Source: Aquarana catesbeiana
Lineage: Eukaryota; Chordata; Amphibia; Anura; Ranidae
Direction: 5' to 3'
Length of the DNA: 64,000 nucleotides
Assembly (NCBI RefSeq): GCF_042186555.1
Contig: NC_133333.1
Coordinates: 62,116,628-62,180,627, forward strand
Both the position numbers and the translations under genes were made by a program. Shown here piece after piece: positions 20,187 to 32,336 of this stretch. Position 1 is the first letter of the stretch. Each line of letters opens with the position of its first letter. Under the pieces are notes generated by a model, which had not been told where the DNA came from, ran no database searches, and saw only the letters and a program-made list of their open reading frames with translations.

Positions 20187-22797
20187 CAAATAACTACTTC
20201 ACAAATGCCTTTCATGCCACCAATCCTATAGCTGAAACAAAGGGTGTCAACAATCCTAATAAGCAAAAATTCCCCTTTCATTCCCACACAACAACTTATC
20301 GATCCTGAAGGCTGTTACATATTCCTAAAAGACACTTGGGATGGAACCCCAGTAACCTTGGCCAACGTCTACTTCCCAAATAAGGCACACATAACATTCT
20401 GTCAAAAAATAATTGATGAACTCAAATGGTTTGCCTCAGGCTGCATCCTCCTCGGCAGAGATTTTAACATTCCTCTAAACCCCTTCAAGATACCTCTACA
20501 GGTTACACCCATGTAGCATACAAAATATTAAAACATATTACAAAACTCCTACAATCCCTATCTCTGGTGGACTCATGGAGATCCTCACAACCATCAGACA
20601 AGGATTACACCTTTTATTCCTCCCCCAAGAGATACTCAAGATTAGACTTAATCTTCATAACCCAGAGAGATTTGGTAACTAAAGCCAAAATAGGCATAAT
20701 CTCAGTATCAGACCACGCACCCACCTCCATAACGCTGAAACCTCAATCACCTAAACCGACAGTTTTTAACTGGAGACTTAATGCAGCATTGTTAACGGAC
20801 CAAACAATACAAACTGACTTGCATGACTCCATTAAAAGCTACTTTGAGATCAACACAGACACTGACACCAACCCCCTAAATAACTGGGAGGCACACAAAA
20901 GTGTTATCAGAGGTGAACTGATAAAATGGGGTGCAAGGAAAAAAAAGAATGTGAAGGAGAGATCGCAATACTATCCTATAAAATAGCTAGACTAGAAAAC
21001 ACAACATAAACAATCTCTCTTCGCCAAAATAGAAGCTCTTATACAATGCAGGAAATCCCTTAAACAGATCCTAGAACTTAAAACCAAAAGATCCCTATTT
21101 TTCAAAAAACGCATCGTCTATGAACATGGAGATAAAAGCGGGAAACATTTAGCCAGAGCCCTTAAAGATGCTAAAACGGCTGGGTATATACACGCCATCC
21201 GCAATAAGGAAGGGACATTAGAAAACAAACCAGAAAAAATTAGACATCTTCCACAAGTTTTACACCAAACTATAATATACAACCTCAACATAAGCCTCCA
21301 CACTTATCAAAAGCAAAAGAAGAAACAATCCAAGATTTCCTGAAAGATGGCAAAATCCCTTCTCTTAACACAGGAGATGTAGAGAAATTAGAATTACCAC
21401 CCATTACCACAACTGAAGTGCAGGCAGCAATCAAAGATCTAAATCCTGGGAAGAGCCCGGGCCCTGACGGATTCGCTTCCCAGTACTACAGAATATACAC
21501 ACAACCGTTATCCAAACATCTTCTGGCAGCCTTTATCTATTTAGCAAAAAACAAATCAAACTCCTTCTTAATGGCCGACATTTCAGTAATCCCAAAACCT
21601 GACAAATACCACAGAGATTGTGCAAATTTTAGACCTATTTCCCCCTTAACGTTGACCTGAAATATTAGCAAAAATACTAGCAAATAGAATGAAATCCTTG
21701 CTATCCAAAATCATAGGACCGGAAAAAGTAGGCTTTATGCCAGGCAGGGAAGCCAAAACACTGATAATCCACCATGCAAACAACTCAAAGATCAAAGGAT
21801 TTTTACTGTCCACGGACGCCGAAAAGGCCTTTGATAGAGTATCATGGGACTACATGTTTTCCACTTGCTCCTTCATAGGTATGGGAAGCAACATGTTAAA
21901 CTGGATAAAAGCCCTTTACCAAAACCCAGATAAACTATATCTTTTCAAATCCAATAAAAATATGCAACGGAACCCGACAGGGATGCCCTCTCTCACCCCT
22001 CCTGTTTATACTGACTCTTGAGCCTCTCGTCAGAATAATAAACCTTGAAAAATGCAATACATGGCTTTCAAGTAAATAGAGAATACAAGTCTGCAGCGTA
22101 CGCAGATGATTTATTATTTTTTCTTATCCAACCCCACATCTCCATCCCAAACCTAATAACATTTTTTAAAACTTTGGTTACATCTTCAACTTCAAAGTCA
22201 ACCAAAACAAATTTGAGGCACTTACCCTTACCTTAACTGCCGAACAACTACACCTTATACAAATTAATTGTCCTTACAAATGGAAACAAAAAACTCTTAA
22301 ATATTTAGGGATCAGCCTGACACCAAACATAGATCTATACAAAAACAATTTTAAACCCTTACTGAACTCCATAACAAAAGACCTTAAAAACTGGACACCT
22401 AAACAATTCTCTTGGTTCGGCTGGGCATCAATATTAAAAATGACAGTACTCCCAAGGCTACTGTAGTTTTTTTAATCTAAATACCCAATTCATTCTTTAA
22501 AAAGCTTTCTGGTCTACACAGAAAATTCCTATGGGCAGATAAAAAAAAACAGAATCAATCTTCGCCTGCTCACCCTCTCTAAAATGAAAGGAGGTATTGG
22601 ACTACCGGACTTTAAAAAATATTACTTTGCAACACACATCTCCAGACTTATTGATTGGCATTGCCACGGAAACAACAAAGACTGGGTAAACCTAGAATTA
22701 TCTAACAATAGACAAAAGCTTTTAGACTACCCTTGGACCCTCCCATCTAAAATATCCAAAACCCTAAAACACCCGTTGATCACAACCACTCTAGATA
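20187..22797 (+). pseudogene. L1 copy D ORF2: endonuclease remainder and RT first part
   Basis: Endonuclease pieces: TLANVYFPNKAH (about 20350), GRDFNIPLNP (a GDFN variant with Arg for Gly and D/F/N retained, about 20455), DYTFYSSPKRYSRLDLIF (20600-20660), VSDHAPTSITL (SDH, about 20708). The RT follows from 21420: LNPGKSPGPDGFASQYY, VIPKPDKYHRD, FRPIS; then KVGFMPGREAK, LSTDAEKAFDRVSWDY (first catalytic Asp), and AAYADDLLFFL (YADD, about 22098). Frames change at about 21660, 21690 and 22030, and stops are present. The C-terminal part continues after the Tc1. Confidence 0.85.
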
Positions 22798-23171
22798 TAC
22801 AGTATTTCACAAAAGTGAGTACACCCCTCACGTTTTTGTAAATATTTTATTATATCTTTTCATGTAACAACACTGAAGAAATTACACTTTGCTACAATGT
22901 AAAGTAGTGAGTGTACAGCTTGTATAACAGTGTAAATTTTCTGGCCCCTTAAAATAACTCAACACACAGCCATTCATGTCTAAACCACTGGCAACAAAAG
23001 TGAGTATACCCCTAAGTCAAAATGTCCAAATTGGGCCCAATTCACCATTTTCCCTCCCCGGTGTCATGTGACTCATTAGTGTTAGGAGGTCTCAGGTGTG
23101 AATGGGGAGCAGGTGTGTTAAATTTGATGCTATCGCTTTCACTCTCTAATACTGGTCACTGGAAGTTCAAC

Positions 23172-25085
23172 ATGGCACCTCATGGCAAAGAACTCTGAGG
23201 ATCTGAAAAAAAGAATTGTTGCTCTACATAAAGATGGCCTAGGCTATAAGAAGATTGCCAAGACCCTAAAACTGAGCTGCAGCATGGTGGCCAAGACCAT
23301 ACAGCGGTTTAACAGAACAGGCCTCGCCATGGTCGACCAAAGAAGTTGAGAGCACATGCTCGGCATCATATCCAGAGACTGTCTGTCAGCCTGTCAGTGC
23401 TCAGACCACACGCCGCACACTGCACCAAATTGGTCTGCATGGCTGTCATCCGAGAAGGAAGCCTCTTCTAAAGATGATGCATAAGAAAGCCCGCAAACAG
23501 TTTGCTGAAGACAAGCAGACTAAGGACATGGATTGTATCAACAGATGTATAATCACTCTAAACGTGAACCATTAACACATCAAAAGCGGCGCTATACTCA
23601 GTCATAAGTTAAGACTGAGCCAATGTCTCTATTTAAAACGCAAGCAGAACAACTGCAGTAAAATCTCATGAAGTGGACTTGGTATGAAGTTTCAAGCTGG
23701 ATATAAGGGGTATGTGTAGAAGATCTGGTACGTGCACCTTTCACCATATGTTATAGCACCCCGTGCTGCACACCCCCCCGCATGTCCTCCCATGTATTTT
23801 CCAACCAACTGAAAGCTAGAGGGATATCTTTGGAACCACCCTGCGCCCATTGATCCGTTGTTTTTATTTAGTTTGTTTGTTTGACTTTTTAATAAATTAT
23901 CAAACGATACTGGACTATGTGGAGTCTTTTTCCCACATGTGGATATTACTGATTGATTCTGACTGCCTACTTGGGAGAACCTCGAGATCGATCGGATTGA
24001 GGATACGATTCAAGGCCCATTAACCTTCTGGTTTTGGTGAGTGAGAACCCCTTGCGGGGGTGTGTGCAGCACGGGGTGCTATAACATATGGTGAAAGGTG
24101 CACGTACCAGATCTGCTACACATACCCATTATGTCCAGCTTGAGACTTCATACCAAGTCCACTTCATGAGATTTTACTGCAATTGTTCTGCTTGCGTTTT
24201 AAATAGAGACATTGGCTCAGTCTTAACTCATGACTGAGTATAGCGCCGCTTTTGATGTGTTAATGGTTCACGTTTAGAGTGATTATTTATACATCTGTTG
24301 ATACAATCTTTACTTTGTTAAGTGGCTGCTGAGAGATATCTCATTTCGGTAATTATTGACATTAGGTCTAATCACTGCTGTTTATTTCCATCTTCATATA
24401 CTTAATATACCTAAGCGCTGAAATAGGAGATTTGTGGTAAGTCGTTTCTTTTTCTCCTTTATATTGTTGTAAGGACATGGATTACTGGAACCATGTCCTG
24501 TGGTCTGATGAGACCAAGATAAACTTATTTGGTTCAGATGGTGGCAAGCGTGTGTTGCGGCAACCAGGTGAGGAGTACAAAGACAAGTGTGTCTTGCCTA
24601 CACTCAAGCACGGTGGTGGGAATGTCATGGTCTGGAGCTGAATGACTGCTGTCGGCACTGGGGAGCTACAGTTTATTGAGGGAACCATGAATGCCAACAT
24701 GTACTGTGACATACTGAAGAAGAGCATGATCCCCTCCCTTCGGAGACTGGGCCGCAGGGCAGTATTCCAACATGATAACCACCCCCAAACACACCTCCAA
24801 GATGACCACTGCTTTGCTAAAGAAGCTGACGGTAAAAGTGATGGACTGACCAACCATGTCTCCAGACCTAAACCCTATTGAGCATCTGTTGGGCATCCTC
24901 AAATGGAAGGTGGAGGAGTGCAAAGTCTCTAACATCCACCCGCTCCGTGATGTCGTCATGGAGGAGTGGAAGAGGACTCAAGTGGCAACCTGTGAAGCTT
25001 TGGTGAACTGCATGCCCAAGAGGGTTAAGGCAGTGCTGGAAAAAAATGGTGGCCACACAAACCGGAGACCTCTTGTAGCAAATTG
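23172..25085 (+). pseudogene. Tc1 transposase, broken
   Basis: The helix-turn-helix region reads SEDLKKRIVALHKDGLGYKK and IAKTLKLSCSMVAKTIQRFN, followed by stops. After the insertion the catalytic part resumes: DYWNHVLWSDETKINLFGSD (first Asp in WSDE), HGGGNVMVW, FQHDNHPQTH (second Asp; FQHDNDPKHT is usual), and SPDLNPIEHLLGILK (Glu of DD34E). All three acidic residues remain, but stops and frameshifts lie between them. The C-terminus (EKNGG) runs into an L1-derived segment that replaces the usual ending. Confidence 0.88.
23535..24469. mobile_element. Long-inverted-repeat insertion (LIR-1) in the Tc1
   Basis: A 935 bp insert splits the transposase and is flanked by a 14 bp direct repeat, TAAGGACATGGATT (23521-23534 and 24470-24483). 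About 23534-23785 is the near-perfect reverse complement of about 24055-24310 (shared GCACGGGGTGCTATAACATA core, and CTCAGTC..GCCAATGTCTC). The middle and the right ~160 bp are unique. No coding capacity. The duplication length fits target-primed rather than cut-and-paste insertion; a Penelope-related origin is possible but unproven. Confidence 0.65.
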
Positions 25086-25295
25086 ATTCTAAGGGAGTCA
25101 TGGGAAGGCAGTATGATGCTCCTATGTTTGCTATTTTGTAGGAAATCATGGAGTTGTGTGTAGAACCAGTAGCCAGGAAAATTTGCTACAAGAGGTCTCC
25201 GGTTTGTGTGGCACACCATTTTTTTCCAGCACTGCCTTAACCCTCTTGGGCATGCAGTTCACCAAAGCTTCACAGGTTGCCACTTGAGTCCTCTT
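24965..25295. repeat. Inverted duplication with templated L1 segment
   Basis: About 24965-25085 (end of the Tc1 transposase) is repeated in reverse at about 25179-25295. Between them, about 25063-25180 is the reverse complement of L1 sequence at about 25748-25864, including the GTAGAACCAGTA block. This looks like a repair or replication scar made by template switching. Confidence 0.75.
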
Positions 25296-25537
25296 TTTTG
25301 GGCCCAATTTGGACATTTTCACTTAGGGGTTACTCACTTTTGTTGCCAGCGGTTTAAACATTAATGGCTGTGTGTTGATTTATTTTGAGGGGACAGCAAA
25401 TTTACACTGTTATACAAGCTGTACACTCACTACTCTACATTGTAGCAAAGTGTCATTTTTTCAGTGTTGTCACATAAAAATATATAATAAAATATTTACA
25501 AAAATGTGAGGGGTGTACTCACTTTTGTGAGATATTG

Positions 25538-26577
25538 TATTTCACAAGATTGCCACGCCATATAAATTAGCTTCCATACCAGGACCCCTAACACCGATTA
25601 CCAATAACCCTGACTTCCTACCAGGTATGAACCAAAAAAGTATATCAAAACCCGAACACAATCAAAGCCTTCCTAGCAACACATTGCCTCCTCAAAGGCA
25701 AAATAAAAACACAAGAATCACTGAAGGATGAGTTTGGGGATCCATTTCCTGGATACTGGTTCTACACACAACTCCATGATTTCCTACAAAATAGCAAACA
25801 TAGGAGCATCATACTGCCTTCCCATGACTCCCTTAGAATCAATTTGCTACAAGAGGTCTCCGGTTCATAAAACAATCTCCTTAGCCTATATATGGGTAAA
25901 CCAGATAAACCACAAAGACAATAACAAACAGAGAGAGACATGGGAACGTGAACTTAAAGCAAAAATCACAGATGCTCAATGGGAAATGGCATGTATCTTA
26001 GCACGTAAGGAAAAACTCAGGAAAAAACTCAGGAAACATCATATAAAATACTAACTCAGTGGTACATCACACCACAAAAAGCCAGGAGATGGTACCCAAC
26101 AACTGCTGGAGATGCGGTACAAAGGAACAATCCTACACATATGGTGGTCCTGCCCTCCAATCCTTGACAATTGGCAAAAAAATTATAAAATGGATAAAAC
26201 ATATCACGGAGACTAAACTGGATCTAAACGCTGCAGCCTACTTACTACATATAAACTCTTACTCATTGAGTAAGTATAAAAAAACGCTCACTAGACATCT
26301 TTTAAATGCAGCCAAGATCCTCATTCCTCTTCATTGGAAATCCACCCAAACTCCGACAGCAGGGATTGGCTTGACAGAGTAAAATGATCTATAAAATGGA
26401 AGAAACCTTAGCAACGAAAAAAGAAACTACATCCAATTTCCATAAGATGTGGCAACATTGGCGGTTATTCACGCAATCCGATGACTTTAATGAAGCAAGT
26501 AATCTAAATATAACGATTCATGTGGCAGACTCATTCCTAAATCCTGACGACTTAAGCTTCAACAACACAAATTAAAG
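25538..26577 (+). pseudogene. L1 copy D ORF2, C-terminal region
   Basis: After the Tc1, L1 coding sequence resumes: YWFYTQLHDFL, TPLESICYKRSP, ISLAYIWV, then WERELKAKITDAQWEMACIL (about 25940-26010). The zinc knuckle starts NNCWRCGTKEQ (about 26098; CxxC) with the H/C half degraded (SYTYGG for LHIWW). The C-terminus reads NAAKILIPLHWKSTQTPT and ends at about 26575. Frames shift at about 25870 and 26050. The 3' UTR (26578-26870) is AT-rich and ends AATAAATCTTGATTG before the A run. Confidence 0.82.
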
Positions 26578-26869
26578 GACCATTTTTTTAAATTATTATT
26601 GTTAGTATTACTTTCTATTATTTATTTAATTTTTATACTTTAGGAATTATGATTATTTTATCCTTAATATTTAAGTTTCCCTACATATTATCCTAACTAT
26701 AATTTTCCCTCAATGTACCCCTAATGTATGAAGCTACACCCTATCACTTTATTGATGTACACTGTAAATTGATCATCACCATTTATGCAAACTGACATAA
26801 TTATTCATGTGTCCTATCCGATATATGCTACGATGTCAGTACATATACTTTTAATAAATCTTGATTGTG

Positions 26870-26871
26870 AA

Positions 26872-26902
<31 letters not shown>
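26870..26902. repeat. L1 poly(A) and TA microsatellite
   Basis: A run of A (26870-26880) is followed by about eleven TA units. It marks the 3' end of L1 copy D and may have grown from the tail. Confidence 0.8.
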
Positions 26903-27444
26903 GAATAATAAGCAAGGTGGTTGGAGGGAAGCTTCAGAATGGCAAATATGTTTTTATTACAAATTATGTGAGCAGACTGCAGTTCCTCTTTAACCGCTTG
27001 CCGCCAGCCGTCCGTCATATGACGGCCAGGCGGCGCGGCTCACGTTCTGGGAGGGAGTCATATGACGCCCTGCCTTTTAAACAGGGAATGCGCGCGATTG
27101 TGTGCGCGCATCCCTGTACCCTCGATGGCGGCGTGTCACGGAGACACTGCTCGCCACCGAGGGGGGTAAACAGCCATTGGGCATGGCTGTTTACCACGTG
27201 ATCGGCCGTGATGAAGTCACAGCCGATGACAGATGGTACCGCCCCCATTGTGCACAGCGCATGCACGCGATCAGGAGTGCGCCGTGCGTGCACGTCGGTG
27301 GCGGCGTGTTCCCGGGAACACTGCTCGTCACTGACAATGGTAAAAAGCCATTGGCCGGCGGCTGTTTACCACGTGATCGGCTGTGATCCTTTCACAGCCA
27401 ATCACTAAATGTAAACACAGAGCGGCAACTAGCTGTTACCAGCT

Positions 27445-27487
27445 CTTCTCTCCTCACACACCGTTTCCAGTGTGAGGAGAGAAGAGC
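27445..27487. repeat. Subterminal hairpin of pBac-4
   Basis: The arms CTCTTCTCTCCTCACAC and GTGTGAGGAGAGAAGAG form a 17 bp perfect stem around a short loop. Hairpins at the same place occur in pBac-2 (17889), pBac-5 (about 38090) and pBac-6 (about 45404). The minisatellite starts about 60 bp downstream. Confidence 0.85.
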
Positions 27488-27544
27488 CAGGAGCAGTGAG
27501 TTACCGATCTGTGTCTGTATTGTACTGCACCAAGCACAACACTT

Positions 27545-30230
27545 GTCCCATCGCCCCCCCCATTGTCATCTGTCACCCAACAGTCACCACAGTCACCTCA
27601 TAAAGTGCACCTGTCACATACGACTGGCATCAGTGACCGTCAGTGGTGCACCTGTCAGCCATCACCCATCAGTGACCGTCAGCCGTCACCTGTCAGCCAT
27701 CACCCGTCACCCATCAGTGACCTGTCAGCCATTACCCGTCACCCGTCAGTGACCGTCAGCCATTACCCGTCACCCGTCAGTGACCGTCAGCCATTACCCG
27801 TCACCCGTCAGTGACCGTCAGCCATTACCCGTCACCCGTCAGTGACCGTCAGCCATTACCCGTCACCCGTCAGTGACCGTCAGCCATTACCCGTCAGTGA
27901 CCGTCAGCCATTACCCGTCAGTGACCGTCAGCCATTATCCGTCACCCGTCAGTGACCGTCAGCCATTACCCGTCACCCGTCAGTGACCGTCAGCCATTAC
28001 CCGTCACCCGTCAGTGACCGTCAGCCATTACCCGTCACCCGTCAGTGACCGTCATCCATTACCCGTCACCCGTCAGTGACCGTCAGCCATTACCCGTCAG
28101 TGACCGTCAGCCATTACCCGTCACCCGTCAGTGACCGTCAGCCATTACCCGTCACCCACCGTCAGCCATTACCCGTCAGTGACCGTCAGCCATTACCCGT
28201 CAGTGACCGTCAGCCATTACCCGTCACCCGTCAGTGACTGTCAGCCATTACCCATCACCCGTCAGTGACCGTCAGCCATTACCCGTGACCCGTCAGTGAC
28301 CGTCAGCCATTACCAGTTAGTGACCGTCAGCCATTACCCGTTAGTGACCGTCAGCCATTACCCGTTAGTGACCGTCAGCCATTACCCGTTAGTGACCGTC
28401 AGCCATTACCCGTTAGTGACCGTCAGCCATTACCCGTTAGTGACCGTCAGCCATTACCCGTTAGTGACCGTCAGCCATTACCCGTTAGTGACCGTCAGCC
28501 ATTACCCGTTAGTGACCGTCAGCCATTACCCGTTAGTGACCGTCAGCCATTACCCGTTAGTGACCGTCAGCCATTACCCGTCACCCGTCAGTGACCGCCA
28601 GCCATTACCCGTCACCCGTCAGTGACCGCCAGCCATTACCCGTCACCCGTCAGTGACCGCCAGCCATTACCCGTCAGTGACCGCCAGCCATTACCCGTCA
28701 CCCGCCACCAGTCAGTAAACGCCAGCCGTCACCCGTCAGTGAACGTCAGCCGTCACCCGTCAGTGAACGTCACCCGTCAGTGACCGTCAGCCGTCACCCG
28801 TCAGTGACCGTCAGCCGTCACCCGTCAGTGACCGTCAGCCGTCACCCGTCAGTGACCGTCAGCCGTCACCCGTCAGTGACCGTCAGCCGTCACCCGTCAG
28901 TGACCGTCAGCCGTCACCCGTCAGTGAACGTCAGGCGACACCCGTCAGTGAACGTCAGGCGACACCCGTCAGTGAACGTCAGGCGACACCCGTCAGTGAA
29001 CGTCAGGCGACACCCGTCAGTGAACGTCAGTCGACACCCGTCAGTGAACGTCAGTCGACACCCGTCAGTGAACGTCAGTCGACACCCGTCAGTGAACGTC
29101 AGTCGACACCCGTCAGTGAACGTCAGTCGACACCCGTCAGTGAACGTCAGTCGACACCCGTCAGTGAACGTCAGCCGTCACCCGTCAGTGAACGTCAGCC
29201 GTCACCCGTCAGTGAACGTCAGCCGTCACCCGTCAGTGAACGTCAGCCGTCACCCGTCAGTGAACGTCAGCCGTCACCCGTCAGTGAACGTCAGCCGTCA
29301 CCCGTCAGTGAACGTCAGCCGTCACCCGTCAGTGAACGTCAGCCGACACCCGTCAGTGAACGTCAGCCGACACCCGTCAGTGAACGTCAGCCGTCACCCA
29401 CTAGTGACCGTTAGCCGTCACCCGTCAGCCATCAGTGACCGTCGACCATCAGCCGTCAGTGACCGTCAGCCGTCACCCATCAGTGACTGTCAGCCATTAC
29501 CCATCAGTGACCATCAGCCATCACCCGTCAGCCATCACCAGTCACCCATCAGTGACCGTCAGCCATTACACATCACCCGTCACCCATCAGTGACGTCAGC
29601 CATCACCCGTCACCCATCAGTGACGTCAGCCATCACCCATCAGCGACGTCAGCCATTACCCGTCACCCATCAGTGATGTCAGCCATTACCCATCAGTGAC
29701 CATCAGCCATCACCCGTCAGCCATCACCAGTCACCCATCAGTGACCGTCAGCCATTACACATCACCCGTCACCCATCAGTGACGTCAGCCATCACCCATC
29801 AGCGACGTCAGCCATTACCCGTCACCCATCAGTGATGTCAGCCATTACCCGTCACCCATCAGTGACGTCAGCCATTACCCGTCACCCATCAGTGACCGTC
29901 AGCCATTACCCGTCACCCATCAGTGACCGTCAGCCATTACCCGTCACCCATCAGTGACCGTCAGCCATTACCCGTCACCCATCGGTGACCGTCAGCCATT
30001 ACCCGTCACCCATCAGTGACCGTCAGCCATTACCTATCAGTGACCATCAGCCATTACCCATCAGTGACCATCAGCCATTACCCATCACCCATCAGTGACC
30101 GTCAGCGGTGCACCTATCACCCATCAGTGACCGTGGCCTGTCACCTGTCTGTGACCATCACCTGTCACCGTCCGTGGCCTGTCACCCATCAGTGACCATC
30201 GCCTGTCACACCGTTATCACCTATCAGTGA
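27545..30230 (+). repeat. 2.7 kb minisatellite inside pBac-4
   Basis: Tandem units are built from GTCAGCCATTACCCGTCA-like words. The main forms are a 31 bp unit (27680-28290), a 24 bp unit with CCCGTTAGTGA (28296-28590), a 24 bp CCGTCACCCGTCAGTGAC unit (28770-28920), and 24 bp AACGTCAG-plus-CGACACCCGTC variants (28921-29400), then mixed units with CATCAGTGACGTCAGCCATC. Variants are grouped in blocks. There are no unique spacers. Because 24 is a multiple of three, the blocks keep frames open (109 and 298 codons) without being genes. Confidence 0.95.
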
Positions 30231-30295
30231 ACGTCACCTGCCACCCATCTCACAGCCCATCAGTGACTGTCACCTGCCACACAGCCATCAGAGTC

Positions 30296-32259
30296 ATGTC
30301 CAAAAGATTATACACCAGTGAAGAGGCGTTCCAGATCCTCTCCATGACTGATGAGAGCAACGGGGAGTTCTCATCAGATTCCAATTCTGAATCAAATTCG
30401 GCATTTGAACCAAATAGTGAATCGGCAAATGATTCGGAGGAAGAATGGGTCCCTCCTAAAAGGGCACGGCACTCTGGAAACCAGGATTATATTCCAAGGC
30501 CCAGTACCAGCGCTGCTGCCAGCAATAGGCCCCAAGAACAAATTCCCAGGCCCAGTACCAGCGCTGCCGCCAGGGAAATGCCCAGAACCAGCGCTGCCGC
30601 CGGCGATAGGCCCCAAGGAACAAATGCCCAGACCCAGTACCAGTGCTGCCACATCACGCTAGAGTACCAGCACAGGAAATTCAAATCCCCCAACTACTGG
30701 AATGTCACGTCCCCCAAGAGCCAGGGCCTCTACATATATGCCAGATGGTCTTGCCAACCCAACATGGCTGCCATCCGACTCGGGATCACCAATTATTCCC
30801 CCTTTCACAGCGCAGCCAGGTGTGCAGGCCAACACCCAAAATTTCACAGCGATTGATTTTTTTAATCTGTTTTTGCCTGACACTTTGCTGCAATTCATTG
30901 TGGACCAGAGAAATTTATATGCCCAGCAGTATATTGCCAACAACCCCCAATCATCCTATGCCCGTCCGTTTGAGTGGAGAGATCTGAATTTGGAGGAGTT
31001 CAAATTGTTTATGGGCCTCACCCTAAACATGGGGCTTACAAAAAAAAATGAAGGCCATGCCCATTGGTCCATCAACCCCATCCACAACACGCCCATTTAT
31101 TCTGTCGTAATGGCCAGGTCCCGATCCGAAATGATAATGCACTTTCTTCATTTTAGTGACAACACCCAGTGCCCTCCCCGCAATCATCCAAATTACGACA
31201 AATTATATAAACTTCACCCACTGATAAATTTCTTTTCCCAACAATTTGAAGAACTCTATGTCCCTGATCAGAATATATGTGTCGATGAGTCCCTGGTACC
31301 CTTTTCAGGCCAGCTAGGAATAAAGCAATATATTCCTAGCAAAAGGGCCAGATACGGAGTAAAATTATACAAGCTCTGTGAGAGAGCCACGGGATATTTG
31401 TATGCGCATATATGAAGGAAAAGATTCCCAGCTCCAGCCCCCTGAGTGCCCGGCCTGCATGGGCACACCTGGAAAGATTGTATGGGACTTGGCATACCCA
31501 CTTCTGAACAAAGGATATCACATATACCTTGACAATTTCTACACTGGCCTGCCCCTTTTCAAACACCTATACATTGCAAAAACCCCTGTGGAACCGCCAG
31601 AAAAATAGGAAGGGCTTCCCACAATTTCTAGCAAACAAAAAGCTGCAAAGGGGGGAAAAAGCAGCATTGAGATGCAACAAAGTGCTGGCCTTGAGGTGGA
31701 AGGATAAAAGGGACGTGCACATGATGTCCACCATCAATGACGACACTACAATTGAGGTTCAAAGAAGATGAGGTCCCATTGAAAAGCCAGTATGTGTCCA
31801 AGATTATAATCTCTACATGGGGGGGATTTCAATGATCAAATGATTCAGCCCTATTTGTCGATAAGAAGGTCCCCGATTCTGGTACAAGAAAGTAGCAATT
31901 TATCTCATCCATTTGGCTGTTTATAATTCCTACGTAGTCTACACCAAATGCACAGAAAGCCCCAAGCCCCACCCCCTTCCTACAATTCATAGAAGAAGTT
32001 GTTACATCCTTCATCTATCACCAAAGACCCCTCCCCAGAAGACCTTCGCTCTGAGGCTGTTTGCCGACTTCATGAGCGCCACTTCCCCTTCAACATTCCA
32101 CCATCTGAAGCAGGCCGAAGACGGCAAAAAAAAAGTTGCATGTGCACCAAAAGAGGATTTCGAAAAGATACCAGCTACAATTGTCCCCAGTGTCCCTCCC
32201 AACCTGGCCTTTGCATTGGTGAATGCTTCCAACTTTATCATACATCCCTAAAATATTAG
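30296..32259 (+). pseudogene. piggyBac transposase, frameshifted
   Basis: The start is the ATG at 30296 (MSKRLYTSEEAFQIL), followed by an acidic Ser-rich N-terminus (EFSSDSNSESNSAFEP) and a Pro/Ser/Ala repeat region (RPSTSAAA). After a frameshift near 30620 the catalytic domain begins: FFNLFLPDTLLQFIVDQRN, RDLNLEEFKLFMGLTLNMG. The catalytic Asp residues are all present in separate frames: ICVDESLVPFSGQ (31284), YLDNFYTG (31531) and DFNDQM (31825). The C-terminal cysteine-rich domain is intact: CMCTKRGFRKD, CPQC, LCIGECF..YH, ending at 32259. At least five frameshifts make it inactive. Confidence 0.93.
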
Positions 32260-32336
32260 CCCATATTTTTAACCATTTCCCCATTTTCATCATCTGTGCT
32301 GACCATTTTCCATGCTTCCCCAAATAACCATGCCAC

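Larger units (their letters stand above)
22800..25537 (+). mobile_element. Tc1-like transposon in L1 copy D
   Basis: It starts CAGTATTTCACAAAAGTGAG at 22800, and its right end is the reverse complement of CAATATCTCACAAAAGTGAG (ending 25537). TA lies on both sides (22798-22799, 25538-25539). The inverted ends continue inward for more than 200 bp (left to about 23045, right from about 25300). It holds one decayed transposase reading (+), a 935 bp insertion (23535-24469) and an internal inverted duplication (24965-25295). The ACTCACTTTTGTGA ends match a Tc1 group common in fish and frogs. Confidence 0.9.
13840..26880 (+). mobile_element. L1-clade LINE copy D, near full length, heavily interrupted
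   Basis: The 5' end is placed at GGGGCGTGGCTTGGCGCAC, similar to the head of the other L1 at 34729. ORF1 lies at 13907-15230. ORF2 starts near 17440, continues at 20187-22797 and ends at 25538-26577. A tail of A residues is at about 26870-26880, followed by a TA repeat. Insertions: T2 MITE 14561-14758, hAT 15786-16881, Harbinger-like 17533-20183 (with two piggyBac MITEs), Tc1 22800-25537. At most breaks the coding sequence resumes cleanly. Flanking duplications were not clear because the 3' flank is a TA repeat. All frames are broken. Confidence 0.8.

Noticed and set aside
24482..25219. Minus-strand frames in the Tc1 region
   Set aside because: The plus strand carries the transposase catalytic motifs (WSDE, FQHDN, SPDLNPIE); the minus frames are antisense.
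27545..30230. CRISPR-like array
   Set aside because: Units are directly tandem with no unique spacers, the context is a eukaryotic transposon, and no cas genes exist.
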